A stretch of DNA of 64,000 nt from Gnetum montanum (Eukaryota > Streptophyta > Gnetopsida > Gnetales > Gnetaceae). The translations under genes and the position numbers were made by a program. The stretch is taken from NCBI GenBank assembly GCA_015680685.1, contig MNCI01020297.1:585684-649683 (forward strand), in the 5' to 3' direction. Of this stretch, positions 32,352-44,408 are shown piece by piece (position 1 is the first letter of the stretch; each line of letters begins with the position of its first letter). Below the pieces are notes generated by a model. That model made no database searches and had not been told where the DNA came from. It was given only the letters and a program-made list of their open reading frames with translations.

Positions 32352-34567
32352 TGTTAACACAACAACTAACGAGGAAATTCATTGGAGAACTAATGAAATA
32401 TATGATGAAGAAGAAGTTTGGAGTACTCAGTCTTATGCAAGAGTCTCATATGTTCATGGAAACCCCAATGATTTTTAAGGATTCTTGTCATCCAACTTAG
32501 ACACCTTTAGTGAGGATGGGACATCCCATAGAACAATGGGGCCATAAGGCATAGGACCTTCTCAATAGTTAGTAAGAGTATATCTAGGGATGATTGGGAG
32601 ACTTACAAAAGTCATGATGGGTCCTCTAGTTCTTTCTCTTTCTCTACTCCTTCAACATCAGGTCATGACATGGATGACCATCTCTCAAGGGGTTAGTGTA
32701 GAAATAAAAATTGAACCCATGGGCAAAGTCATGAACTCCAACATGAACAAAGACAACATCATCCCAATTCACGAACTTATAACCTAATTAGTGATGATGA
32801 ACCCATGCTGACCACTAAGAGCCTAATGCATATACAAGAGGCTATTCAAATATCTTACAAGGATTGCAAGGAAAGTTGTCTACCCAAGCTTGATTTAAAT
32901 AACTTTTTTAGGTTTTCAGGAGGCTATGATTTAGATCCACAACATCATTTACAAGCTTTCCATGATGCTTGTGCATGGAATAACACTAATAATGGATGGA
33001 AAAGACTTAATATATTTCCTATAACACTTTTTGGCAAAGAAAAAGTATGGTATATGTTGTTAAAACCATAATCAATTCACCGTTGGGTGACAATGGTAGA
33101 ACTTTTTAATGAAAGATATCAAACTTGTGCAAGAGTCTCAGCCTTGAGGAGACAAATCCAAGAGTGGAAACAAGGGTAACATGAACCCATGGATATGGCC
33201 TTAGAAAGATATTACTCACTGTTAAACAACTACCCAGGCCATGGGTTCTCCAAGGAAAGGCTAATGTATCACATCATGGATGGGCTCTGTAATGAAATAA
33301 GGGAGACCTTAGGGATGTATGCCCTAGGTCAACTATATGAACTACGAACCCACCAATTCCAAGAGCTTATCAAGTGGGTAGGAAAAGAAGAAGGAGAAGT
33401 AGCCAAATGGGAGAATGTTAAAAGATCTCAATAGGACCAAAATCTCAAAATAACAAAGGTCCATGAAGAGGAGAAATCAACTCACCTCACAGAGGTGGAA
33501 TGATGTTTACCAATACTACAATCACTAGAGGAAATTGAGGCAAAGATCAATAAGATGACAGAATGGGTACATGAAAAATGTGGAGAATATGCCAAAATTA
33601 TTAGAGGTGGAACCATGTATGATCACTTTAACAAACAGGAAAAACAGAGGATGCCAAACTAAGAAATAGGAGAAAACACCACTCAACAATTGGAAAGAAG
33701 GGTTGAAGACAATAAGGATAGGGGCTTAACTTCTAATCATAAGTATCAATGCAATGTTTCTCTATATGATCACCTTGAAAGTCAATGCCCAGTATTGTCA
33801 CATTTACATAAGAATTGGGGAAGAATGCTACATCTAGATTTCATACAGAAGTACCATGGCCAACCATAGTAGCAAAACTCCCAGTTGTGGGAGAGGCCAC
33901 TGCTAAACAAACTATACCCTTCATATACCTTGACATCAAATATTTATTATGTTCAACATCCTCTACTTCACCTCATCATTATCATTCTCCTGAGTACTAT
34001 CAACCCATGTCCTCTCCAACATGATCACCACCTCATGTTCCTTACACTTCTTCTCACTCTTAATATTCTCATCCTTCATCTCCTTCTACATTGCCACTAG
34101 TTGTACTAGAATATTTTGCACCACAACACCAACCCATGAACATTACTTATGTTGCTACTGTCAATAGCAGTGGAGGTCCTCAATAACATCGAAAGCGTCC
34201 TTTCTTTAGGCATGATAGTAGAAAGAGATAGCATGGTTTTAAACTCACTACATCCTCTAATTTAGTTCAAGTCAAGCATTGTGATGCATCTTCCTCCTCA
34301 AACTCAATGCCTCCTATTGCATCATTTGAGCCATCAATTAACACTCTAACAACCATGCGACCTAATGAATATAACCACGTGAGGAGACATATCAATCCTT
34401 TCATATCATCTTATGGTCATGGGTGTCATAGTGGGTTAGCTCCTTATCACATGATCACATCTTATAATTTGCCCTACTATGCTTACTTCAATCAAGTGTG
34501 CAAACCCCAATTTGGGTACATTCTAACCACCACATCAAAAGATATCCAGTGGTTTGGATATGACTAG
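32352..34567 (+). pseudogene. R5 gag relic
   Basis: The best preserved gag of the group. The core is open in two pieces, 32805-33071 (KLDLNNFFRFSGGYDLDP, LFGKEKVWYML) and 33189-33434 (LERYYSLLNNYPGHGFSKE, YHIMDGLCNEIRETLG, THQFQELIKWVGKEEGE), separated by two stops. It continues with a charged region and then a Pro/Tyr/His-rich tail with RKRPFFRHDSRKR near 34190, ending at 34567. The RYYSLL and YHIMDGL blocks match R2 at 4560-4680. In this family gag forms the virus-like particle. The pol genes that should follow are absent. Confidence 0.7.
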
Positions 34568-36637
34568 ACCCCAATGTTTCCAACATGCCTAGATCCAAAT
34601 TTTCCATTTATTAATTCTAGCCATGCCCAAAGGCTTAGTCATGGGGGATACCCCCCATTCTAATAAGTAGAATTAGTCAATGTTTTTTCTTTTCTTTGAT
34701 TTTACAATTTTTTATTTTCTAGTTTTTCACTTTTCAAATTGTTGTTTTATCTTTTTAAGGGTAATCTCATTAGTAAATAAAATACTTATGTGACTTGTCA
34801 GTTGAGGTGTTGTTCTATGCTATCAAGTCTTAGGGGACTAATTATTTCGATAGTAAGCCCCACAATATCCACCCACCCATTCTATTAATAAGAGGTTCTC
34901 CTCTGGGTACGATGATATTCTTGTCATCATTAAAACTTAAAGTAACTTTGTACTCATTATGCTGAGAGCAAAAATTGATAGACTAAGAGGGAATGGCCAG
35001 GGTGTGACATCAAGGGAACTTGTGGATTCTCTTTGGTGACATCTGTGTGTGCTATCATGCAGCTTGGTTGTACTAAAATCCTTGTAGATCTAACAAAAAA
35101 TGGAAGTAAGAGTAATAAAGGCACTCAATAAAGAAAATCAATGTTGTTTTGGAGGGTCCCACTAGAAAGACATGCATCCATGCCTGAAGGTTGGCAGCTT
35201 CTCCAGAACACTTCTAGAAAAGACAAAGTGCCAAAGCGGCCAGATAAAGAAAATGAAAAAAGAAAAAAAAGGGGGGGCCATAAAGAAAAAAAATCAAGTA
35301 GAATGTGCTGCATGAAAATTCCAAATCACTCCTCCCTTGGAAAAAATGCCAAGCGATCGTATGCCTTGCTATCATGGTGCTTTTATGGTTGTCCATTGGA
35401 TGAAACAATGCGATGTCACTAATCAGAGGCATGGACTTGGTCTTGATTTTGGAGTGAAAGGATAATGATACATTAATCATGCCCCAAAGTTTGGATTCAT
35501 TATGCCCAGGGTCAATTGCCTCATGTCCCAATTTCGACAGTCCCTTCTATGATTCATTTCACCCCACTGTCCAAGTATTTTTTACTTGTGTCTTGTATGG
35601 CATAGAACTCATACCTCTTCGTGGTGGTATTTAACATGTGTGTGTTTTGTTGCATTGGTGTGGATTGCATTTAACCCTTTTAGTGCCTACGAACATTTTA
35701 AGGTGTGGTTACGTAAGGGCATGATAGGTAGGAACCTACTTTGGGGAGGACCCACTTGCGTAACTTTTGTAATTTGTGCTCATTTCATATCACCACATCA
35801 TTGCTAAAGTTATCCTTTCCTTTATCATCATTTTAATTCAAATGTTCTTGTGCACCACTACATGTCCTTTTTCCTCATCCTATTCACAAACTTCATTGTA
35901 AAATTCCACTTCATTACACTTTTGGTGCCTTTAGGTCCCCTCAAAATTACTCTAGATCTATTGAATTAACCTTAAATCCTTCATTTTTGGCCTTGGAAGT
36001 TTGAAAATTTATCAATTTTGCCAAGTACCCTATTTCAAAAGGAACATGATATCGGGTACCCAGTATCAAGTTTGATGAGATATCGAGTCTATGCTAGTGC
36101 GTACATGATATCGTATGTATAAAATTTATATATATGGACCTCCCCCATGTGCATTAATGTCATTTTCCATTGTTCATGCGAGGGGAGTTGTTGCAATTTT
36201 CTTTCACAAATTCTCATGATCTGAGCACCTATCATTTAAACATCAATATCTTGCTCATTAGCACTTCAATTCTCATTCCAATCAAACCTACTTAAACCTG
36301 GAGTATTTAACTTAGTCTTGGGGGAAGGGTATGCTCCAAGTTTCATGTAGTCTTTTTAAAATTCACCATTGCTCAAAGGATATCATAAGGGATAATTGAC
36401 CTTAAGAAATGCTAAAAATGTATGCCAAATTAGTTTTATTTCTTCACCTAGACCATTATTTTTTGAAGTTACCTAATCAAATTGGGCCTAATATCAAAAC
36501 GTTTAGGGGAATTTTCATGAAAATTTCTAACTTTGAAATTACACTAAGCAAGAAATGAATTTATTAAAGGTAATGAGTAAGGCATAAATCAAATTTTGTA
36601 AATGGCCTTGCTAATAGTTGATCCTGTATGATTGTAT
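34568..36637 (+). other. R5 pol deletion junction and spacer
   Basis: Right after gag, GGCTTAGTCATGGGGGATAC at 34638 matches the sequence that ends pol in R2 (9476). Protease to integrase are therefore missing as one block. The spacer that follows is AT-rich; GTAAGGGCATGATAGG... GGGGAGGACCCACTT at 35714-35755 matches R2. Open frames at 35141-35422 and 35586-35807 show no recognisable domain. Near 36050-36110 there are repeated GATATCG words. Confidence 0.5.
36127..36135 (+). promoter_or_regulatory. putative internal TATA box before the R5 accessory ORF
   Basis: TATATATAT in TTATATATATGGACC, 511 bp before the accessory ORF start at 36638. It is at the equivalent place to those in R2 and R3. 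Confidence 0.35.
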
Positions 36638-39376
36638 ATGGCCCCTAAATGAGGACAAAAAGGAGGACCCTCTCAGGGTGCATCTAAATGGCCAAGGAGA
36701 GGTAGAGGCCAAGCAGCTCTCGAAGAACATGTAGAGTAAGAAGAATAATCATTCAACATTCATCAAGAACCTCCTATTACTACACAATCTAGGCATGCCG
36801 AAGGTGGAGAAGGTAGGGCACCTGAATAGGGCCAACATCTCACATTGTCTCTAGAATGTGTTCAGGCAATTTGGGGAAGGTCCATGTCAACAGTAGTGAT
36901 TGTGAAACTTAATTTTGGACCTTTTACCAAATTTTCCCATGAGTCAGTTAGAGATCAACTTAAAGGATCTCCACTGTGGCCTGTTCTCTCAAACAGTGGC
37001 GATTGGTACTTGGGGGAGACGTACCAATTTTGGCATAACAAGAAAGAAGGCACCACCATTGATATTGGTGAGATTTTAGTCAATTTCTCTACCAAGGCCA
37101 TTTCAAAAGTTCTAAACCTTTTGAATATAGGGCCCAAGGTTGCTCACCTGTTCACTCATTCTGATGCTGATGCATGGAAAATATGGTTGAAAAGGGTGTA
37201 TGGTAAGGAGGATAAAACATATGGAGAGCTCACACTTGAAGAGAGGATATATTTTAAAATTGGCACCTATCACATTTTCCTAAAAAAAGACTAAACAATA
37301 TTTTTACCTATGTGGCTATAGGAAGTGCCATCTTGATGGGCAAGGTTAATGCCAACCTACCCCATCTATATCTCATAGAAATTTTAAGGCGGTTTGAAGA
37401 ACGTAAGATAGGGAAGTTTGCATTTCCTTTTCCATGCTTAGTTAGGAAGTTGTGCTGATGTGCTGGAATTCTAGGGTACACCAATGATATTCCTAGAANN
37501 NNNNNNNNNNNNNNNNNNNNNNNNNNNNNNNNNNNNNNNNNNNNNNNNNNNNNNNNNNNNNNNNNNNNNNNNNNNNNNNNNNNNNNNNNNNNNNNNNNNN
37601 NNNNNNNNNNNNNNNNNNNNNNNNNNNNNNNNNNNNNNNNNNNNNNNNNNNNNNNNNNNNNNNNNNNNNNNNNNNNNNNNNNNNNNNNNNNNNNNNNNNN
37701 NNNNNNNNNNNNNNNNNNNNNNNNNNNNNNNNNNNNNNNNNNNNNNNNNNNNNNNNNNNNNNNNNNNNNNNNNNNNNNNNNNNNNNNNNNNNNNNNNNNN
37801 NNNNNNNNNNNNNNNNNNNNNNNNNNNNNNNNNNNNNNNNNNNNNNNNNNNNGAAATGTTGCATCTTTTCAAGTGTAATTAGAAACTAGCGAAGGTGCCA
37901 TAGTAGTGATTATGAAACACTAGGATGTAGTGAGAGTAGCAAAAGTGGTTGCAACCACATCAAAGAATCGTTCAATGTTCTTATTGTGCGACTGGTAGAT
38001 TTTACAGGAGCACATGATGCTCAAACCTTAGCTGGTCCCTCAATGACTCCTGCAGATCATGAGGATGTTTTGGATTGGTTGCTAAAGATAGGAAAAGTGA
38101 TGACATCCTTATTTGAAATTCCTCAAGATGTCATAGCAACACAATAAAACTTCATCTACACAAAAGAAAATCTGGTCATGATGGAGGTTAGGGCCAAACA
38201 TGCGAAGGATGAGTTGAAGAGACTCCAAGAGAAGTTTGTCACCCTACAAGCTGCATAACAGAATCTATTCCAATTCATCCTTGCAGACCGGCTAGAGTCA
38301 TTTTGGATGAAGTAGCTAAATAAATTATTAAAAGAGAATAAAAGGGTGGTAGGGGAAAAAAAGAAGGCTAATTGGGATGCTTGAAAGGCACAAGCTAAAA
38401 TGTATGCACATGCCAAAGCACTCAAGGCCTTACAAGAAGAAAATAAGCACCTTGCCACCAAAAATCTCTGGTTGACCACAATAGAAAAATAGAAGAATGT
38501 TTTAAGGAAAATTTTCAGTAAATGTGAGAACAATTAACAAGGGTCAACCAGGACATGAATTTCTTAGCTAGAGAAAAAAAAACCCTCTTAATGGAGGAGG
38601 TATGCACGATCTGTCAAAAAATGGCTATTGAAATAAGCGCATGGTAGAATGATGCTAAGTGACATGAGAAGCTAAAGGAGCATTTTAGAGATCAAGTGGG
38701 GATGTACAAGTAGGTTATTAAAAAAGAAATCTATATGACCAAAGCCCATATCAACACTCTTAGTGCCTAGAACGTTGACTAGTGGGTCATATTGGATACT
38801 TATGCCTTTGCCCACCAAGCAGAATTAAAGAGCGAGAACCTGTAGATACAATATCTCATTGTGTACATGGAGTTGGCAAACTTACAATATGCCAACTTAG
38901 CCATGTTGATAGCAGGACACCTGAGAACAAAATTGGAGAAACAAGTAGCAGCCACCTATGCTAAGTGTGAAGAAAAATTTGTAGAACACAAAAGGATACT
39001 ATAGAAATTAGAGGTAGAAAATTTTGAATTAGAGGTGGTCAAGACCAACTGCTAAGGGCAAAAAGATGTCATGATGGATTTGGCTTGATGGCTCACAGAT
39101 TACCAAGAATGTAGAGACAAAGCTAGAGCCTATGAGGAGGAATGACGATTATTTGCAGCTTGGTATGTTAAAGCTAATCAGGTGTTTCCACAACTACTGT
39201 GCCCATGGAAGGTGCCAGCGCCATCGAATATTAGAGAATTAGCATGGATGAGATATGATCCCTAGACCAAAGAAAAGGTTTAGGTGCTCCTCCAGAGACA
39301 TCCATTTCCAAAACCTAGAGCACAAGATAAGGGGAAGAGGCACATGGAGGAGCTACCATTGCCAGGAACCATGTGA
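36638..39376 (+). pseudogene. R5 accessory ORF (aORF), interrupted by an assembly gap
   Basis: The ATG at 36638 gives MAPK then a stop, with GQKGGPSQGASKWPRRGRGQ continuing in frame, so the start matches R2's MAPKGKP. An open 149-codon piece, 36845-37294, carries FGPFTKFSHESVRDQLKG, DWYLGETYQFWHNKKEGT and AWKIWLKRVYGKEDKTYGE, which align with R2. After the gap, 38150-39300 is a Leu/Lys/Glu-rich coiled-coil-like region (ELKRLQEKFVTLQAA, LKALQEENKHLATKNL, HFRDQVGMYK). The end is ELPLPGTM at 39376. Stops and at least one frame change after the gap make it inactive. No membrane segment is seen. Confidence 0.6.
37499..37852. other. assembly gap (354 Ns)
   Basis: Unknown bases within the R5 accessory ORF. 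Any open frame spanning it is artificial. Confidence 1.
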
Positions 39377-39520
39377 ATTCCAACAATTTTTTCTTTTGTA
39401 TTTTGTGTCTTGTATCTATGTCCCAATTGTTTTTGTTTAATTCCATACCTATCCATTGTGTAATCAAAGGAACTCATTCTCATTTTGATTATTTGGCTCG
39501 AGGATGAGTTGTTATTCAGT

Positions 39521-39530
39521 CGTGGGGGTA
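39521..39530 (+). other. R5 polypurine tract
   Basis: CGTGGGGGTA immediately before the 3' LTR. Confidence 0.55.
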
Positions 39531-40397
39531 TGATGAATCATGGTTTGCCAAGCCTTGATATCAGATCGTCGATATCGAGTATTCGATATCATAGCCTAGA
39601 TAATAATATCAAATACACAATATCATGATTCTTGTGTAGGCATATAAATATAGCATTTAGGTACCCAGGAGAAGGGTTAGTTGGTAAGTCTTAGGGTAGA
39701 GTCTTTTTGTCAGTTTTCAATTAGTCTTTAGTTCTTTCCCTAGTGCATGCCTGCAGAGTGATGTTTGTCATTGTATGGAACCTTTGTTCAAGTGTGATGT
39801 ACTTGGACACACACACAAATAGCAATAAAGATCGAGATTACTCCATCATTGCATTATTCACTTAGTCTTTAATTATTTAATTGTTGATTATTATTTATTG
39901 TTTTCTTAGTTAATATTTCGTTTATCGTCATTTACTATTTCTCTTGTTAAATGTAGAATGAGTACATCTTAATCACAAACATTTAAGTGTAACTACTTGG
40001 TAACCTAGTAGTGTATCTAGTAGTTCTTTGAGTAATGTACGCTTGGTAATCCCAAAAGTAGTACACGAAGTCCAAGATGCATACGGATGATTAAGGATGG
40101 ATGTTCATTGCACTTAGGTTAGTTTAGATTTTTTTTCCTATTGCTTATTAGCTTAAATCAAGATTATTTTTCATTGTCTCTAGGAGTAGCCCAGTGTTAG
40201 GAATCACATCATACACCTCACGCTAGACTAAACCATATGTTACAAAGAAATTAGTAGTCTAGGTGGGAAGATAGAAAATTGAGATCAACGTGTAACTATC
40301 TAGATGCCGCAACCTGTCTATCTACGAACATCAACTAGATCATGCGTACATGCTTGTATTTGTATGGTCAAGTGTAGGGGTACCTCATCACTCATTA
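39531..40397 (+). repeat. R5 3' LTR
   Basis: It starts TGATGAATCATGGTTTGCC and ends CACTCATTA. It is uninterrupted and so shows the empty site of R6. TATA-like CATATAAATATAGC lies at about 39643 and AATAAAG at 39824. Confidence 0.85.
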
Positions 40398-40529
40398 TTA
40401 AGTTAGAGGCATTATGAATAAAGTTGAGTGTTTCTCACTTTCTTGGGAGGGTATGCTAATTCACCCCTACATCAATGCAAGGGTATTAATGTCCTTGCAC
40501 TAATGCACCCCCATATCCCAATGACCCAC

Positions 40530-40537
40530 TATATAAG
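40530..40537 (+). promoter_or_regulatory. putative internal TATA box before the R3 accessory ORF
   Basis: TATATAAG in CCCACTATATAAGATGGG, roughly 490 bp before the likely start of the R3 accessory ORF. It is the best TATA match of the three internal boxes. Confidence 0.4.
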
Positions 40538-41021
40538 ATGGGAGAAGAACTTCCAAATAATTCTCCTACTTTTCCATGTTATTTTTTCTCACTTTCCTTA
40601 CCTGATTTACCTAAAAAAGAAAAACTTTATTGGTTTTTCACCATTTTGAATAGATTTGTAATATTTGTACATGCATTCTTCTTTGATCTTCTTATCCTTA
40701 GTGTTCTAGTTGTAGTTCAAGCCTAATATCTTGTAACTTAGTTTTGGTGGAGAGATACTAATTGGATATGCATTTGATATATTAGGTAGTTATTTAGATA
40801 TTTCTAACCTTTTTCATACTTACCCATGCACATCATAGTCCAATAGTTGTGATGATGTTTTTTTAAGTATTTCCTAAGGATTATATTTATTGTTATTCTC
40901 TAGCATAATTTTAATAATGGTAGTATGATATCTAGGGAAGATCACTTAATTTTAAGTATATTTCATAGCTAATCATGTTAGGAAAAATTATGATCCAAGC
41001 TCTATAGACTAAGAAGGACTA

Positions 41022-43496
41022 ATGTTGAATAATATTAATCCTCTGTCTGCAAACCTTTGTATGAAATACCTATTCTTGAAAAGGAAGAGGAGGAAGAAAT
41101 TAGATCTCTTGATCCAGAACCTATCAGAACTACTTTGGAAAGCTCTCCACCTAGAAGCATATTAGAATGTAGGTAATCATGTTCTAATCTTTAGTTTTAG
41201 CATGTGCATAGTAGCAGACAATCAAACAAGTCTTGGAGAAGCTAGCAAAAGATGATGAAGAGGATGCTAACAATAGTCAAGAGGGTGTGAATGCTCACAA
41301 TCTCTACTAATGACCAATCAATAAAAAGAAAAATTATTGTTAGTTTCTTAAGCTTAATCATTTTGAGCTCAAGGAGTCATTGAAGTAAATGGATTTCTAT
41401 GACTATATCATCTATCCTTTCACATGGTACCACTATGAGGTAGAGATATTCTACCAAATTTTTTTTTTATCATGCCATGAGTTTCATTGGTGAAGTTCTT
41501 GTGCCTATTTCTACATTGGCAATCTTATAGGTTAGAATATTTTCAAACAAACTAGTGAATAATTACTAGCCATGGATCTAAAAGATTGAGCCCAAGCTTA
41601 GATAGAAGATCATGTTGAAGGCCTTTTATATGAACAAAGCTGTGGTAAATATGTCTAAGCTTCCCTTAGTCTAAAATTCTATGTGTAAAATCATCACTCA
41701 TAACTTTATGCCCACTGAACAACTATCAGGTATCTTTGCTTGAGGGGTTATGGTTGTGGCTATGATGAAGGGAAAGTGTGTAATCGATATCTCATATTTC
41801 CTCTACAAGAATTTGATCTATAAAATTAAATATATGAATAGAGATAAGATGAAGGTATATTCCTTTTGAGGGTTAATTTGAAAACTTGATGAACTAATAG
41901 GCATAGTCAACCATGTGGGAAGACATTCCATAATAGCTAGAATAACAAACTAGAAGAATGTAATTGTGGATACTCCAAGATGATGCATTGAGATCATTGA
42001 CGATTTACCCAATTTAAAAGATGATATGCTTTTCATAGATATATATTGTATCTAACCTTCATACTAGTTCCACCAGTGTTAATTAAAAGCATCAATTGTA
42101 TCTCAAGCATTGCAATGAATGTAGATGTAATGACCTAGTAGATCCATTTCCTAGACTCCTTGTTTTAGCATTAAGAAAAGCCAAGAACATGTTATTGGTG
42201 ATGGTTCTTAGCTTGTAATGCATATTAAAAATGAGGGATAGGCTATCACAATCTAGGTTGAAGGTTCACAAGAAGTTGATAGCAATTTCATGCAAATGAT
42301 GAAAGACATTGTGGATGGTGAAGTAATAACGAAGGACCTTTTCTAACTTCCTCCCCCATTATTAAATGATTTTCCCATGAATAATTTTGATGCCCCTATT
42401 AAGTCTCATAGTCATGTGCCTTCATGGAGTGTTTCCTCATCACATTGATCAAGGAGAAACATGAATAACATCTAGCTTGTGGATAAAGTCCTTGAGGTAC
42501 CCACTGATCAACTTGGGAGTATTCATTGCAAAGAGTAGGAGTAAAGAGTTGATCCTGGCACCAAGTTATTATTGAGAAATATCAATAGTATAGTGGAGAA
42601 AACTCATTAATGTAAGATTGAGTTAGAAATTGTCAATACTGATAGAAAATTCTATTGTAGGTGTTGCAAAGAAGCTAAGTCAAGATATGATAGTTATATG
42701 AACAATTGGAACATCTCACACCATTGGTACATGCACCTTCATAATCACTCTAATGGTGTGGATTGAGGGCCTATAGGCTAAACTATTCTAGACATGCTAG
42801 GTTGGTGAAGATGTCATGTTTATGAAAGATGACTTGGAGTGGAAAATCATAATGTTAAAGCATCAATCCCAACAATGGGAGAGGATGAGCCAAGAAAATA
42901 AAAAGTAGATACTTTTTGTTTCCTAGAAAGTGCTAAGGTTGGATGATAAAAGTTAAATCATGACTCAATTTCAAGACAAGTATCTTTGCACAAAGAAGGA
43001 GTGCTAGAATTTGTGGTATGAGCTAGCAAATAAGAAAACTAGGGAAATCAATAAGCTTAGAATGATTTATTTGATCAAGAAAGCAACCTAGGATGTTGAG
43101 GTAAATAGAATGCATAAAATTGTAGCACTATTGAATAAACAAGTAATCATGGAAAGACATGAAATGAAGGATAAATTTGACATCTTGCATACAAAAATTT
43201 GACAAATAGTCACAAGTAAACCAATAATATAAGAGAAAATGGATCTTTTGAAAAACTTGTACATGCTCTACCACAAAGTACTTGTGACTATCCTAGAAAG
43301 AAGACTTAAGAAATATTAAGAGAGCATTTAGGTGGAATGGATGAGGTTTCTCTATATGGTCAAAAATTCTATAGGTCAACCATGTATAAAGCTAGAAGAG
43401 AAACTCCTTTGAGTAGCAGGTGAACTAAACGTTGCCTAGAATAAACTCTTGTAGGAATAAAAGGAGTCACAAGTAGTTCCAAGTTGATTCTGAGGA
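41022..43496 (+). pseudogene. R3 accessory ORF (aORF) relic
   Basis: Heavily broken. Early parts read KEEEEEIRSLDPEPI and NHFELKESL. A middle segment (41680-41880) reads IITHNFMPTEQLSGIFA, VMVVAMMKGKCVIDISYFLY and NLIYKIKYMNRDKMK, the type of segment seen in the third ORF of plant Athila-like elements. The C-terminal part (42950-43450) is Lys/Leu/Glu-rich and coiled-coil-like (WYELANKKTREINKLRM, LLNKQVIMERHEMKDKFD). It occupies the same place, just before the 3' LTR, as in R2 and R5. The start is uncertain. Confidence 0.5.
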
Positions 43497-43543
43497 ATGA
43501 TGAAAAGTACTCCTAGGATGACAACATTAGTGAACCATTGTCA

Positions 43544-44408
43544 TTATATTGCAAAAATTATAAATTCCTGGGATGAGCTTCACATAAGGGGAACTTGATT
43601 CTAAGCATTTTCATTTAGGTTTGACATCTAGTTCCATGTAAATAGCTCTTCCTCCCATGGGTAAGTGATTTCTTTCTTGTTTTTTTTTATGCTTTAAGTT
43701 GTTTCTTTTATAAGTGTGGCTAGACTCTATTAGAGTACTATCATACATAGCCCAGAACCATTTGATTGATATGGAAAAAAACAGTTTGCTCAATGAATAA
43801 AGCTTATGGATTTCCCTCATTTTTGCATCATTGATGACTTAAACATTAAAATATCAAAAAACATTATAAAATATTAAACACTATATATATAATTATTCAT
43901 TTCTCATTTTCATAAGTTACAAGGACTGAACATTGCCCAAGGAAATCACAATTGTATGACATGCTATTGGGCCATCAAGGTTTTTTCTAAGAGCCATGTT
44001 ATTTGCATTTGATTATTTTCGTATTGTGTTGAACCTATCCCCTTTAGGGATTACAACATGAGCATTGCATCTGTCCCTAGGTGGGATTACAATGCATGTG
44101 TGTTTATTACTTATTCCTTATAAAGATAAAAAAATAAAAGTATAAAATATATAATCATAAATATTTTCTTGATCTCTTACTATGGTAACACAGGTTTTCA
44201 TTTGCATCATATGCATTATAATTTCTTTTATATTTTTTTGAATGTAATGATATACATGAATGTTCTTGGAAATTCACTCAATGTATTCTTGAAGCTTACA
44301 TCCAAATCACATTGTGATTTGTATGATATACCAATTGGTCTAAAACTAGCACAACCTCTATTTATGATGTCCTCATCATGGTTGATATGCCCTATGCATA
44401 TATCATCA
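43544..44408 (+). repeat. R3 3' LTR (alignable part)
   Basis: It aligns with 15983-16872 and ends CATATATCATCA. A possible LTR start, TGATGAAAAG, lies at 43497 after GAGGAA. The G-rich block of the 5' copy is absent. The open frames at 43611-43820 and 44169-44444 are not genes. Confidence 0.6.

Larger units (their letters stand above)
28637..40397 (+). mobile_element. R5: pol-less retrotransposon of the R2 group, inserted in R3
   Basis: LTR start TGATGAATCGTGG at 28637 and LTR end CTCATTA at 40397, with flanking pentamers GTAAG (28632-28636) and TTAAG (40398-40402), a target duplication with one difference. The 5' LTR is interrupted by R6. Removing R6 and its duplicated site leaves 866 bp, against 867 bp for the 3' LTR. 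Inside are a tRNA-Asp-type primer site, gag, then directly the pol-end sequence, the spacer, the accessory ORF and a polypurine tract. There is no protease, RT, RNase H or integrase. Confidence 0.85.
15983..44408 (+). mobile_element. R3: old pol-less relative of R2, carrying two later insertions
   Basis: The outermost element of the central region. It is defined by a 5' LTR ending at 16872 with a tRNA-Asp-type primer site, and a homologous 3' LTR at 43544-44408. Its own sequence is 16873-18121, 24662-28636 and 40398-43543; the rest belongs to R4 and R5 (with R6 inside R5). It has gag, a protease remnant, a spacer and an accessory ORF, but no RT or integrase. After protease it passes directly to the conserved sequence that ends pol in R2. 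The LTR copies are clearly diverged and the 3' copy lacks a G-rich block. Confidence 0.65.

Noticed and set aside
35141-35531. Overlapping frames on both strands in the R5 spacer
   Set aside because: Low-complexity A/T and G runs, not conserved in the matching R2 spacer.
37471-37882. Open frames of 123-133 codons spanning the N block
   Set aside because: They consist almost wholly of unknown bases and exist only because Ns contain no stops.
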